From contig NZ_AP025737.1 of NCBI RefSeq assembly GCF_023734115.1, positions 2,976,001-3,040,000 of the forward strand: a DNA stretch of 64,000 bases. The letters run 5' to 3'. Below the pieces are notes generated by a model, which saw nothing but the letters and a program-made list of their open reading frames with translations, had not been told where the DNA came from and did not search any database. Position 1 is the first letter of the stretch. The number at the start of each line of letters is the position of its first letter. Below are positions 1-8,180 of the stretch, piece after piece. This stretch comes from Herbiconiux sp. L3-i23. Its GTDB lineage: Bacteria > Actinomycetota > Actinomycetes > Actinomycetales > Microbacteriaceae. A program made the translations under genes and the position numbers.

Positions 1-18
1 GTGGAGAGGTGACACCCC

Positions 19-1320
19 GTGATGCCCGGCCGCTCGGTGCCCGGGAACCGCTTCGACCTGCTCGACGGTGTCGCTCCCGAGCGCGCCCCGTCGGTCTCGG
101 TGGTCGTCGTGCATTACCGGCAGCAGCGGGAGCTCGATCGCACCCTCGCCGCGCTCGTGCGCCAGACCCACCCGGCCGACCGACTCGAGATCGTGGTCGT
201 CGACGACGGATCGCCCGAACCTCCGAAAGTGCCCGACGGGGTACGACTCGTGCGGCAGGAGGACGACGGGTTCCGGCTCGCGGCCGCGCGCAATCTCGGG
301 GTCCGCGAGTCGACCGGCGACGTACTCTGCTTCCTCGACGCGGACACCGTGCCCGAGCCCTCCTACGTCGAGCGGATCACCCGCCTGCCGGCGCTCCTCC
401 CCGAGGCGGTGACCGTGGGGCGGCGACGTCACGCCGCGCTCGACGGCCATCCCACCGAGGCTCCGATCGAGCAGATAGGGCCACTCTCGGAGCTGCCCGA
501 ACCGGGGTGGCTGATCGACGAGTACCGGCGTTCGAGGAATCTGCTCGATGCCGATCATCGGTCGTACCGCTTCATGATCGGCGCGGTGATCGCCTGCAGC
601 CGCTGGCTGTTCGAGCGCACCGGCGGGTTCGACGAGTCGTTCCGCGCCTACGGCGGCGAGGACTGGGAGTGGGCGCACCGCGCCTGGCTCGAGGCGGCGA
701 TCTTCGCTCACGAGCCGGAGGCCGTCGCCTGGCACGACGGCGCCGAGTGGTCGAGCCGCGACGTCGCGAGCGACAGGGCCCGCAAGAACGACGAGACACT
801 GCGGCTCGCAGGGCGGATCCCGGTGACGGGCTCCCGCGGGTGGGCTGTGCGCAGCGGCGTGGCCGACGTGCTGGTGCGTCTGCTTTCGGCTCCGTCCGAC
901 GCTGCCGCCTACGTCTGCGTCGACTCGGTGCTGGCTGCGCTCCCCTCGGCCCAGGTCGTCGTTCCCGACGACGTGCTGCGGGTGTTCGCCGACGACGACC
1001 GCGTGCTCGGCGCCGATGACCCGAAGCTCACCCCGCGACCGCGCGTGGTGATCGACCTGCCAACCCCAATGCGAGTGCGGCGCGGGTCGACGGAGCTCGT
1101 CGCAGCGACCGATGAGGTCGGCTGCGGAGATCTCGGGAGGGTGGAGTTGTCGACCGAGGCGGGAGTCGCGGCCGTTGTCCGATCGCGGCGCGGCGATCTC
1201 CGGAGCGACAGGTGGGGCGACGGACTGTTCCGCACGGAACGTCGCGGTGCCCCCTGGCTCCGCGAGGTCCCGGAGGATCCAGGGCTCGCCGCGTACCTCG
1301 GCGGCTGGGACGGCGACTGA
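19..1320 (+). CDS. Family 2 glycosyltransferase
   Basis: Probable cytosolic GT-A glycosyltransferase that moves a sugar from a nucleotide-sugar donor. The 433-residue product has the GT2 nucleotide-binding start (VSVVVVHYRQQ, about 26-36), VVVDDGS (59-65), the metal-binding DAD of CFLDADT (107-109), and a GGED acid motif (212-215), as in galactosyltransferase-like GT2 proteins. The C-terminal 150 residues after the catalytic domain are not recognised. GTG at 19 is followed directly by ATG at 22; the GGAGAGG at 3-9 fits either. No membrane segment is evident. Acceptor and product cannot be told from the sequence, and its upstream neighbours lie outside the window. Confidence 0.85.
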   Translation: MMPGRSVPGNRFDLLDGVAPERAPSVSVVVVHYRQQRELDRTLAALVRQTHPADRLEIVVVDDGSPEPPKVPDGVRLVRQEDDGFRLAAARNLGVRESTGDVLCFLDADTVPEPSYVERITRLPALLPEAVTVGRRRHAALDGHPTEAPIEQIGPLSELPEPGWLIDEYRRSRNLLDADHRSYRFMIGAVIACSRWLFERTGGFDESFRAYGGEDWEWAHRAWLEAAIFAHEPEAVAWHDGAEWSSRDVASDRARKNDETLRLAGRIPVTGSRGWAVRSGVADVLVRLLSAPSDAAAYVCVDSVLAALPSAQVVVPDDVLRVFADDDRVLGADDPKLTPRPRVVIDLPTPMRVRRGSTELVAATDEVGCGDLGRVELSTEAGVAAVVRSRRGDLRSDRWGDGLFRTERRGAPWLREVPEDPGLAAYLGGWDGD

Positions 1321-1375
1321 CCGCCGGCGTCCGGGTTGCGCTCCTACGATGTGCGTCGAGGCGAGGAGGCTGCGG

Positions 1376-1735
1376 ATGAGCGAGCGGTTGTCGATCGGAT
1401 CGATCGTGTGGGGCGTCAAGGACGTGCCCCGCGCGATGCGGTTCTGGATGTCCGCGCTCGACTACGTCCCCCGCGACGAGCCGGACGACGACTGGGTCGT
1501 CCTGATCCCGCGCGAGGGCGTCGGCGCGCAGATGGCTCTCATGCAGGTGAAGGCGGACGCCGGCGAGCGGCGGCGCCACCACCTCGACCTGTACACGTTC
1601 CATCAGGCCGTCGAGGTCGAGCGTCTACTCGGGCTCGGGGCCGCCGAGGTTCCCGACTGGGTCTACGAGCCCGACGCCGATTACGTCGTGCTCGCAGACC
1701 CGGACGGCAACTACTTCTGCGTCGCTCAGCGCTGA
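1376..1735 (+). CDS. VOC (glyoxalase/bleomycin-resistance fold) protein
   Basis: A 119-residue single-module VOC-fold protein. It opens with a typical beta strand (IGSIVWGVKDVPRAMRFW) and closes with VVLADPDGNYFCV, the usual end of a VOC half carrying a metal-ligand position. Such proteins are dioxygenases, lyases or drug-binding proteins; substrate unknown. ATG at 1376 is preceded by GAGGAGG, so I prefer it to longer upstream readings. It follows the glycosyltransferase by 55 bases on the same strand and may be co-transcribed. Confidence 0.8.
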   Translation: MSERLSIGSIVWGVKDVPRAMRFWMSALDYVPRDEPDDDWVVLIPREGVGAQMALMQVKADAGERRRHHLDLYTFHQAVEVERLLGLGAAEVPDWVYEPDADYVVLADPDGNYFCVAQR

Positions 1736-1754
1736 CGCGCCGTTCGCCTCGAGG

Positions 1755-2069
1755 TCAGGCGAATTTGACGGCCGTGCCGTAGGCGACGACCTCCTGGAAG
1801 TTCTGGGCGACCTCGCTGGCGTCGAAGCGCATCGCGATGACCGCGTCGGCACCCATCGCGGTGGCGGCTTCGACGAGGCGCTGCTTCGCCTCGTCACGGC
1901 TCTCGGTGAGCTGCTTGGTGAGGCCGGCGAGTTCGCCGCCGACGATCGCCTTGAGGCCGGCGCCGAACTGGGCGCCGATGTTGCGGGAGCGGACGGTGAG
2001 ACCGGTCACCTCGCCGAGGACTTCGGAGATCTGGCGGCCGGGGACATCGTTCATGGTGGAGATGAGCAT
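1755..2069 (-). CDS. YbjQ/UPF0145 family heavy-metal-binding-like protein
   Basis: A 104-residue protein that looks like the complete small YbjQ (DUF74) family. It starts MLISTMNDVPGRQISEVLGE and has the conserved stretch GLTVRSRNIGAQFGAGLKAIVGGE and the closing segment MGADAVIAMRFDAS. The family forms small oligomers and is often labelled heavy-metal-binding from structure alone; its cellular role is unknown. It converges with the VOC gene (19-base gap). No signal peptide or membrane segment. Confidence 0.88.
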   Translation of the reverse strand: MLISTMNDVPGRQISEVLGEVTGLTVRSRNIGAQFGAGLKAIVGGELAGLTKQLTESRDEAKQRLVEAATAMGADAVIAMRFDASEVAQNFQEVVAYGTAVKFA

Positions 2070-2129
2070 GCGACGAGTATCGAGCGGGCGTGCCGCGCGT
2101 CGACAGTTCCCAACCCGGGTGCCACTCGG

Positions 2130-2741
2130 TCAGGTGACGTGGCGCACCGCGAAGTCGATCGCGTCCGCGGCGATCTCCGGTGTGAGGGTGTGGCGGACCC
2201 CCGGGTACTCGTGCAGCTCGACTGCGGTGTGGCGCTCGAGCCACCGCTGCGCCGAAACGATCATTCGACGGGGGATCACCTCGTCGTCGGTGCCGATGCC
2301 GTAGCGGACGGGGATCCGACGAGACGCGAGACCGCTGTGATCGCGCAGTTCCCAGACGAACCCGCCGGCCATGGAGACCGCGGCGAATCGGTCGGGCCGC
2401 GGTCGCGCGAGATGGATCGCCATCGCCGCACCCTGAGACCAGCCGACCAGGGCGACACGCTGTCGCGCCACCCCGTCGAGCCAAGCGTGCACGCCGCGAC
2501 CGGACGCGCTGAACGCACCGATGCCCTCTTCACCGAAATGCGCCCACGCCCATCGGTCGCCGAGCGCCCGAGGTGCGCGTATCGCAGCCGCCGAGACACC
2601 GTCGGGAACCATCGGCAGGTACGGGGTCCAGTCGTGCTCGTTCCCGCCGAATCCGTGCAGGAACACGAGGAGCGGTGAGTCGACGGACCGCGATCCGCTC
2701 CACACGACGGCGTCGGCATCGATGTCACGAATCGGGCGCAT
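2130..2741 (-). CDS. Alpha/beta hydrolase (phospholipase/carboxylesterase-like)
   Basis: A 203-residue serine hydrolase of the short carboxylesterase type. It shows the oxyanion-hole segment FLHGFGGNEHDW, the nucleophile elbow GWSQG, a likely acid Asp in GTDDEVIP, and the catalytic His in YPGVRHTL. Such enzymes cleave esters of small acids or lysophospholipids; substrate unknown. I use ATG at 2741 (MRPIRDIDAD) because the longer frame upstream is low-complexity shadow sequence. It starts 7 bases after the stop of the membrane-protein gene at 2749-3267, so the two probably form an operon. Confidence 0.82.
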   Translation of the reverse strand: MRPIRDIDADAVVWSGSRSVDSPLLVFLHGFGGNEHDWTPYLPMVPDGVSAAAIRAPRALGDRWAWAHFGEEGIGAFSASGRGVHAWLDGVARQRVALVGWSQGAAMAIHLARPRPDRFAAVSMAGGFVWELRDHSGLASRRIPVRYGIGTDDEVIPRRMIVSAQRWLERHTAVELHEYPGVRHTLTPEIAADAIDFAVRHVT

Positions 2742-2748
2742 GGGGACC

Positions 2749-3267
2749 TCAGCCGTGCGCGAGCAGCTCGAGTGCCACCACCAGGACGCCGAGCGCCACC
2801 TCGACGCCGAGGACGAGCAGCTTCTGCCAGCCGGGGATGCGCACCCGCCGGACCGCGAGGAATCCCCCGACACCGAGGGTCGTGATCAGCGCGATGCTCG
2901 AGGCGCGGAGGGCGCCGTCGACGGTCCAGATGTCGAACCCCGCCAGCGCCATGAAGATGAGCGGCAGCACCGCGGCGCCGAGTGCGCCGAAGGCGACCTG
3001 CAGCATGTGCCGCACCTCCCCCGCGGACGGAAGCGACCCGTGGGCGACGAGGTGCGACACGAAATCCGCGACCAGGATGGCGAGCAGGGCACCCACGACC
3101 GAGATCACCAGGGTGAGAGCCGCCGACCCGGCTGTCAACTCGTCGGCGTGCGAACGCAGCGCCAGGACCACGGCGAGCGCCGTGAACGTGATGTAGACCC
3201 GCTCCTTCAGCCGTTCCGCTCGTAGTTCCGCGTCGGATCCGGTCTGTTCCGCCGCCGTGTCGCCCAC
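2749..3267 (-). CDS. Four-helix integral membrane protein of unknown function
   Basis: A 172-residue protein with an acidic/basic N-terminal tail of about 25 residues and four predicted membrane segments (roughly VYITFTALAVVLALRS, LTLVISVVGALLAILVA, VAFGALGAAVLPLIFMAL, LLVLGVEVALGVLVVAL). No domain recognised. The start is GTG at 3267, set by a promoter hexamer TAGGGT at 3274-3279 (reverse strand) exactly 6 bases upstream, implying a leaderless mRNA. It probably leads a two-gene operon with the hydrolase at 2130-2741. Confidence 0.75.
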   Translation of the reverse strand: MGDTAAEQTGSDAELRAERLKERVYITFTALAVVLALRSHADELTAGSAALTLVISVVGALLAILVADFVSHLVAHGSLPSAGEVRHMLQVAFGALGAAVLPLIFMALAGFDIWTVDGALRASSIALITTLGVGGFLAVRRVRIPGWQKLLVLGVEVALGVLVVALELLAHG

Positions 3268-3342
3268 CTCAGCACCCTACGGCGCGACGGGACGCGAGAA
3301 ACGCGTCGCCGCCGGCGATGCGCTCGTGGAAGTATCCGGAGT

Positions 3343-4191
3343 ATGACGGCGCTGCCTGCAGACGCGCACGTGCACAGCGAGTGGTCGTGGGACACGGGCG
3401 GGCACGCCCACGCGCCAGGGCGCATGGCGCTCGCCTGCGAGCGGGCGCTCGCCATCGGAGTTCCCAGCATCGTGTTCACCGAGCACGTCGAGTACGAGCA
3501 GCGATGGCGCAGTGATGTCGAAGATCTCATGCCGCATCAGCGCCACCTGCTCGACGCCGACGGCTACGTGCGGCCGCCCGCTTTCGACGTCAACCGCTAT
3601 CTGGCCGCTGTCGAGGAGTGCCGAGCGCGGTTCCCCCAACTGCGGATCCTCACCGGCGTCGAGCTCAGTGAACCGCATCGGCACATCGCCGAGTCCCACC
3701 GACTGTCCGCCGTCGTAGACCGCGTGAACGGCTCGGTGCATACGCTCCCGACCGGCGGGCACGACGACCGGAGCGAACCGAACACGATGTTGCGCGACAC
3801 CGATCCCGACGAAGTCGTCATTCGCTACCTAATGGAAGTCGTCGCGCTCGCCGAGTCCGCCGCCGCGTTCGCGACACTCACTCACATCGACTATGCCGCC
3901 CGCGCGTGGCCGGCAGATCGCGGCCGCTTCGACGCGAGACGCTTCGAAGGCCACTTCCGAGCCGCAATGCTGGCCCTCGCTCGCAGCGGCAGAGCCCTCG
4001 AACTGAACACCCGACGCTTGGAGCCGTGGGTTCCGCTCTGGTGGGCCGAGGAAGGCGGACGTGCCATCACGTTCGGGCGCGACGCCCACGAGCCATCGGA
4101 GGTCGGTGCGCATTTCTCAGCTGCGACCGCGATGGCTGCCGCCGCCGGGTTCGCTCCGGGACCCGAGCCGCATGACTTCTGGACCCGCTGA
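3343..4191 (+). CDS. PHP-domain phosphoesterase (histidinol-phosphatase-like)
   Basis: A 282-residue PHP-fold metal-dependent phosphoesterase. Metal-binding motifs are visible in order: DAHVHSEWSWD (His9, His11), FTEHVEY, GVELSEPHRH, NGSVHTLP, THIDYAAR and the C-terminal FGRDAHEP. This layout fits HisK-type histidinol-phosphate phosphatases, but no other histidine genes are nearby, so the substrate is open. Parts of the gene look slightly less GC-rich than neighbours. A terminator-like hairpin follows at 4207-4226 before a convergent gene. Confidence 0.83.
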   Translation: MTALPADAHVHSEWSWDTGGHAHAPGRMALACERALAIGVPSIVFTEHVEYEQRWRSDVEDLMPHQRHLLDADGYVRPPAFDVNRYLAAVEECRARFPQLRILTGVELSEPHRHIAESHRLSAVVDRVNGSVHTLPTGGHDDRSEPNTMLRDTDPDEVVIRYLMEVVALAESAAAFATLTHIDYAARAWPADRGRFDARRFEGHFRAAMLALARSGRALELNTRRLEPWVPLWWAEEGGRAITFGRDAHEPSEVGAHFSAATAMAAAAGFAPGPEPHDFWTR

Positions 4192-4206
4192 CCACACTAC
4201 GACGGG

Positions 4207-4226
4207 GAGCCCCGACGCGGGGGCTC
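4207..4226. terminator. Hairpin between convergent genes
   Basis: Arms GAGCCCC (4207-4213) and GGGGCTC (4220-4226) form a perfect 7-bp stem with a 6-base loop, midway between the convergent stops at 4191 and 4246. There is no U-tract, as is common in high-GC actinobacteria. Likely a bidirectional terminator. Confidence 0.5.
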
Positions 4227-4245
4227 AGCCCATGGGTGGGGAGAT

Positions 4246-5457
4246 TCAGTCGTCGGCGAAGAAGCGGGACAGGATCGAGACTCCGTCGTCGGCTGCTGCG
4301 GTCTCCGCGGAGCCCGCGGGATCGCCCACCGGGGCGGGCGGCGTGAAGCTGGCTCGGGACGCCATCGGCTCCGAGTAGCGGTTCTCGCCGATCGCCGCGA
4401 ACACCTGCCGCGCCACGGTACGACCCGCCCGGTTCGCCCCGATGGTGCTCGCCGTGGGGCCGTATCCGGCGAAGAAGATGCGCGGATCGCGTTCCGCCGC
4501 TCCCGTCGACACGGTGATACCGCCCTCCTTCTCGTGCAGGTGGAGAGGGCTCAGGTGTCGGACGTCGGGCCGGAACCCCGTCGCCCAGATGATGGCGTCG
4601 ATCTTCTCCGTCGACCCGTCGGGCCACACCACCCCGTCCTCGGTGAGCCGGGTGAACATCGGCCGGGCGTCGAGAATCCCTCGCTCGATGCCGGCGGCGA
4701 TCCGTCGCGTCTTCGGCACACCCGTGCCGCTCACGATGCTCGGCAACGCGAGGCCGCGCCTCGCGGCCTCATCCTGTTGGGCCACCGCGTTAACGGCGTC
4801 CTCCAAGTCGAGGGCTCCGTGATCGAGGTAGTCGATCGGCCGCCGCGAGGTCCAGTAGGTCTTGGCCGCAACGCCTTCCAGCTCGAGGAGGAAGCCGATG
4901 GCGGAGGTGCCGCCGCCGACCACGAGGACCCGCTTGTTGCGGAACTGCTCCGCCGACACGTAGGTCGACGTGTGCACCTGCGTTCCCGTGAACTGCCAGG
5001 CACCCGGGTAGTAGGGCACGAACGGCGCACCCCAGGTGCCCGTCGCGTTCACGACGGCCGACGCGGTGAGCTCGCCCTCGGAGGTGCGGAGCACGAGGTC
5101 CGCCCCGCGGTCGTAGACGGCGGCGACGGAGACCGGGCGACGCACGCGCAGGTCGTAATGCTGCTCGTACTGCCGATAGTAGTCGGCGACGACGTCCTTC
5201 GCCGGCAGCGAGCGGTCGGCCGTGTCGAAGCTGATGCCTAGATTACGCATGCCTGGAAGGTCATGAACGCGATGCGCGGATCCGAGCCGCAGCGATTCCC
5301 AGCGGTGCTGCCAGGCTCCGCCGGCGTCCGGTCCGCGGTCGAGGACGACGAGGTCGAGCCCTGGTTTGAGGCCGAGCTTCTGCAGGTAATAGGCGACCGA
5401 GAGACCCGATTGGCCGGCCCCGATCACGACGACCGAGGCGCCTGAATACTGAGACAT
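4246..5457 (-). CDS. Flavin-containing monooxygenase-like FAD/NAD(P) oxidoreductase
   Basis: A 403-residue two-Rossmann flavoprotein. The FAD-binding GAGQSG sits near residues 13-18, and a second dinucleotide site, VVGGGTSAIGF, lies near mid-protein. INATGTWG-like and IIWATGFRPD segments are typical of the FMO/CzcO group. Such enzymes oxygenate N, S or carbonyl carbons, or act as siderophore or metal-resistance-linked hydroxylases; the substrate here is not evident. ATG at 5457 is preceded by GGAGGT. It stands alone, divergent from DUF3073. Confidence 0.84.
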   Translation of the reverse strand: MSQYSGASVVVIGAGQSGLSVAYYLQKLGLKPGLDLVVLDRGPDAGGAWQHRWESLRLGSAHRVHDLPGMRNLGISFDTADRSLPAKDVVADYYRQYEQHYDLRVRRPVSVAAVYDRGADLVLRTSEGELTASAVVNATGTWGAPFVPYYPGAWQFTGTQVHTSTYVSAEQFRNKRVLVVGGGTSAIGFLLELEGVAAKTYWTSRRPIDYLDHGALDLEDAVNAVAQQDEAARRGLALPSIVSGTGVPKTRRIAAGIERGILDARPMFTRLTEDGVVWPDGSTEKIDAIIWATGFRPDVRHLSPLHLHEKEGGITVSTGAAERDPRIFFAGYGPTASTIGANRAGRTVARQVFAAIGENRYSEPMASRASFTPPAPVGDPAGSAETAAADDGVSILSRFFADD

Positions 5458-5524
5458 CGTCCACCTCCACCGTTCGAGTGATGCTCACGAGCATCCACCC
5501 CATCGTGCCGCATCCCGCCCGTGC

Positions 5525-5530
5525 TAAAGT
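5525..5530 (+). promoter_or_regulatory. Putative -10 hexamer for the DUF3073 gene
   Basis: TAAAGT at 5525-5530 is the best -10 match in the 154-base divergent region. It implies a leader of roughly 70-75 bases before the ATG at 5612. No convincing -35 is visible. The rest of 5458-5611 shows no gene or clear hairpin. Confidence 0.35.
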
Positions 5531-5611
5531 AGGCGCGAGTTTTTCGCATTCCCTGTTGAAGTCTGCCGAGGCATCTGAAGCCCGGCGAAGAGTGGTGAGG
5601 GGGTCACGCAC

Positions 5612-5806
5612 ATGGGGCGCGGCCGTCAGAAAGCAAAGCACACGAAGGTGGCGCGCGAGCTGAAGTATTTCAGCCCCGCGACCAATTACGACGCGCTCGA
5701 GCGCGAGCTCGGGTCGCCGGCTCCGGCACACGACAGCGAATACGACAAGTGGGCCGAATACGCCGACGACGACGCTGACGACCGCGACGAGTCCCGCAGC
5801 GCCTGA
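5612..5806 (+). CDS. DUF3073 domain protein
   Basis: A 64-residue, very hydrophilic protein beginning MGRGRQKAKHTKVARELKY and ending in an acidic tail (YADDDADDRDE). This is the complete DUF3073 family, conserved across actinobacteria and of unknown function. The basic start and acidic end suggest nucleic-acid or ribosome contact, which is only inference. A GTGAGGGGG run lies upstream as the ribosome-binding site. It is followed at 24 bases by a membrane-protein gene. Confidence 0.92.
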   Translation: MGRGRQKAKHTKVARELKYFSPATNYDALERELGSPAPAHDSEYDKWAEYADDDADDRDESRSA

Positions 5807-5830
5807 GCCGCGACTCATGACGAGCCGCCG

Positions 5831-6319
5831 GTGATCGCCGACTGGTCCGACTTCTTCGTCGCGACGGTCGGAGCCGCCGCGGCGCTCGCCGGCCTCATCA
5901 TCGTGGCGATGTCGGTCAACATCACGACGATCGTGAAGTCACCGGCGATGCCGTCGCGCGCCGCGCTCACCATTGGAGCACTCATCGCGCTCGTCGTCGT
6001 CGGGGTCGCCGGCCTCATCCCGGCCGTGACGGCCCCGGCCCTTGGCGCGGTGACGTCGATCGGCGGAGTCGGGCTGCTTGCCCTCTCGATCCACTCAGCA
6101 CGGCTACTGATGAGCTACCGCGCCGACGCTCCGACCGGGGCCAACCTTGCGAAGTCCGTCGTCGGGCTGCTGCAGGTCCTCCCCTTCCTCATCGGCGGTC
6201 CGCTCCTGATCGTCGGCTACGGCGCCGCCGGGCTGGTGAGCGTCGCGGTCGGCTTCCTGCTCGTGTTCGTCGTCTCCGCGTTCAACGCCTGGGTACTGCT
6301 CGTCGAGGTGCTGCGCTGA
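5831..6319 (+). CDS. Four-helix membrane protein of unknown function
   Basis: A 162-residue hydrophobic protein starting with GTG at 5831. Predicted membrane segments lie near residues 10-27, 45-70, 74-90 and 106-155, the last region spanning probably two helices; a short loop around SYRADAPTGANLAK separates the halves. No family recognised. It lies 24 bases after DUF3073 and just before a Zur-box-like site, so it ends that transcription unit. Confidence 0.72.
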   Translation: MIADWSDFFVATVGAAAALAGLIIVAMSVNITTIVKSPAMPSRAALTIGALIALVVVGVAGLIPAVTAPALGAVTSIGGVGLLALSIHSARLLMSYRADAPTGANLAKSVVGLLQVLPFLIGGPLLIVGYGAAGLVSVAVGFLLVFVVSAFNAWVLLVEVLR

Positions 6320-6341
6320 TCGGTATCCGTCACCGCCCGGT

Positions 6342-6356
6342 TTAGAATCGTTCTCA
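6342..6356 (+). promoter_or_regulatory. Putative Zur/Fur-family operator over the permease promoter
   Basis: The reverse complement TGAGAACGATTCTAA is a 15-mer imperfect palindrome (5 of 7 positions match between halves) resembling actinobacterial Zur/Fur boxes. It contains the presumed -10 TAGAAT (6343-6348) and ends 2 bases before the permease ATG at 6359. A repressor here would cover the core promoter. The downstream permease and TIGR03943 pair belong to families often found near zinc genes, so Zur is the favoured regulator. Confidence 0.55.
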
Positions 6357-6358
6357 AT

Positions 6359-6982
6359 ATGGCGGCGCCGAACCGGAGCATCGTGCGATCACCACGATCG
6401 CCCCTTCCCGGCGACCCCGGGCCTCGGCGCAGCCGGTGGAAGACCGGACTCGGCATCGGCGTGCTCGCCTTCGCGCTCGCGATGGCCCTCCGCGCCACGG
6501 CCCCCGAATCGACCGGCGAACTGCTCGGAGTCGCGGCCCGAGACGCGGTGACACTGGCGATCAGCGTCATCATCGAGTCGCTGCCGTTCGTCTTCCTCGG
6601 TATCGTCCTGTCGATCGTCGTGCAGGTCTGGCTGCCGCCCCAGCTCCTTCTGCGGAGGCTCCCGCGCAACCCGGTGCTGCGCCGCGCGACGCTGTCCCTG
6701 CTCGGTGTCCTGCTCCCCGTCTGCGAATGCGGCAACCTGCCGCTCGCGCGTGGATTGATGTCGCGCGGGCTCTCGGTCTCGGACTCGATGACCTTCCTGC
6801 TGGCGGCGCCCATCCTGAACCCGGTCACGATCATCACCACCTACCAGGCGTTCGGATGGTCGGACGGCATCCTCGCGAGCCGCATCCTCGGCGGCTTCGT
6901 CGTCGCGAACCTGATCGGCTGGCTCTACAGCCGCAATCCACGACCCGAGAGCATGCTGACGAGACAGTTCCAGGACGTCTGA
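6359..6982 (+). CDS. UPF0718/DUF318 permease, N-terminal half (stops at in-frame TGA)
   Basis: A 207-residue product matching the first half of the YcgR/UPF0718-type permease family. It has a basic N-tail and membrane segments including LGIGVLAFALAMAL, VTLAISVIIESLPFVFLGIVL and LLGVLLP. The signature VCECGNLPLARGL is followed by FLLAAPILNPVTII. It ends at TGA (6980-6982), and the next gene resumes in the same frame 3 bases later with the second half. The family is normally one chain of about 300-350 residues, so this is either a nonsense mutation or a split two-chain permease. ATG at 6359 follows TAGAAT by 10 bases, suggesting leaderless translation under the Zur-like operator. Confidence 0.75.
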   Translation: MAAPNRSIVRSPRSPLPGDPGPRRSRWKTGLGIGVLAFALAMALRATAPESTGELLGVAARDAVTLAISVIIESLPFVFLGIVLSIVVQVWLPPQLLLRRLPRNPVLRRATLSLLGVLLPVCECGNLPLARGLMSRGLSVSDSMTFLLAAPILNPVTIITTYQAFGWSDGILASRILGGFVVANLIGWLYSRNPRPESMLTRQFQDV

Positions 6983-6985
6983 GCG

Positions 6986-7414
6986 GTGGAGCGTGCGACG
7001 CCGAAGAGCGGCGACCGGGTGCGGCGCTCGGTGCGACTCTTCGCCGACGAGACCTCCGCGATGCTCCCCGCCCTGTTCGTCGGATCGGCCATCGCCGGCA
7101 TCATCCAGGTCGCGGTGTCGCGCGATCTCCTCGTGACCCTCGGCGGCAACCCGGTCTGGTCGGTCTTCGCCCTCATGCTGCTCGCGTTCGTCGTGGCGCT
7201 CTGCTCGAACGTCGACGCCTTCTTCATCCTCGCCCTCGGGTCGGCCTTCACGCCCGGCGCCGTCATCGCCTTCCTCCTGTTCGGACCCATGATCGACATC
7301 AAGATGCTCGCCATGATGCGCACCACCTTCACGACGCGCACCCTCGTGCAACTGACCGCGCTGGTGGCGCTGCTCGTCGCCGCGATCGGGCTGGGGGTGA
7401 ATCTCCTTGCTTGA
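6986..7414 (+). CDS. UPF0718/DUF318 permease, C-terminal half
   Basis: A 142-residue product reading in the same frame as the preceding half, starting at GTG 6986 one codon after the TGA. It carries the second family signature, ALCSNVDAFFILALG, and three to four membrane segments (MLPALFVGSAIAGIIQV, VFALMLLAFVVAL, AVIAFLLFGPMIDIKMLAM, LTALVALLVAAIGLGV). The break lies in a hydrophilic loop between the two membrane bundles. A weak AGGA lies about 10 bases before the GTG, so reinitiation could make this half separately. It overlaps the TIGR03943 gene by 8 bases. Confidence 0.7.
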   Translation: MERATPKSGDRVRRSVRLFADETSAMLPALFVGSAIAGIIQVAVSRDLLVTLGGNPVWSVFALMLLAFVVALCSNVDAFFILALGSAFTPGAVIAFLLFGPMIDIKMLAMMRTTFTTRTLVQLTALVALLVAAIGLGVNLLA

Positions 7415-8180
7415 GCGCATCGTGTTCCGCTGGCGCGGAGTGCTGCTGAGCCTCGTCGGCATCGCCGCCACCCTCTGGCTGGGCTGGTCGGGCCAGCTGG
7501 GGCTGTACATCCACCCCCGCTACTTCGTCTTCACGATGGTCGCCGCGACGGTGGCCGGAGTCCTCGTCGTCGCCGCATTCGCGTTCGTCCCGCTCGCACG
7601 CGACGAGACGCACGACGAGGAGACCGACGAGCATCTGCATGAGCAGCGTCGGTGGCCGCTGCTCGCCGCCGTCGCGAGCGGCGCCCTGATCATCGCCGCG
7701 ACGGTGAGCCTGCTCGTGCTGCCTCCGACCAGCCTCAGCACCGGTGGTGTGAGCGCGGCCGACCTCAGCACCGGAACCGCGGTGGGAGCGTCGCTGGAGA
7801 ATCCGGAGACCCTCGTCGGTGGCGACTACGCGTCGTTCACGGTGAAGGACTGGTCGGCGCTGCTGCGGCAGGGCGTCGACGAGCAGTTCCTCGCCGGCAA
7901 GGAGGCCGACGTCATCGGCTTCGTGACCCCCGACGAGAGCAACCCCGAGAACCTCTTCTACCTCGCCCGTTTCGCCGTCACCTGCTGCGCCGTCGACGCC
8001 CAACCCGTCGGCATCGCCGTGCACTCTCCGGGCTGGAGCGAGGACTTCGCCGCCGGAGACTGGGTGCAGGTGGCCGGCGGCTTCGTGACCAACCCGAGCA
8101 CGTCGAGCGCGACGCCGATCGTGCTCGACGCCGCGGAGATCGCGGTCATCGACGAGCCGAGCGAGCCGTATGTCTATTGA
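7407..8180 (+). CDS. TIGR03943 family permease-associated protein (YcgQ-like)
   Basis: A 257-residue protein with two N-terminal membrane helices (VLLSLVGIAATLWLGW and FVFTMVAATVAGVLVVAAFAF), a charged His/Asp/Glu-rich loop (RDETHDEETDEHLHEQ), a third helix, and a soluble C-terminal domain with the conserved ARFAVTCCAVDAQPVGI and WVQVAGGF segments. This is the usual partner of the UPF0718 permease and probably works with it at the membrane, perhaps in metal handling (inference). It starts with TTG at 7407 behind GGGGGTGA and overlaps both neighbours, so it is translationally coupled. Confidence 0.82.
   Translation: MLERIVFRWRGVLLSLVGIAATLWLGWSGQLGLYIHPRYFVFTMVAATVAGVLVVAAFAFVPLARDETHDEETDEHLHEQRRWPLLAAVASGALIIAATVSLLVLPPTSLSTGGVSAADLSTGTAVGASLENPETLVGGDYASFTVKDWSALLRQGVDEQFLAGKEADVIGFVTPDESNPENLFYLARFAVTCCAVDAQPVGIAVHSPGWSEDFAAGDWVQVAGGFVTNPSTSSATPIVLDAAEIAVIDEPSEPYVY

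Noticed and set aside
6980-6982. Selenocysteine at the in-frame TGA of the permease
   Set aside because: No SECIS-like hairpin is seen just downstream, and this permease family is not known to use selenocysteine.
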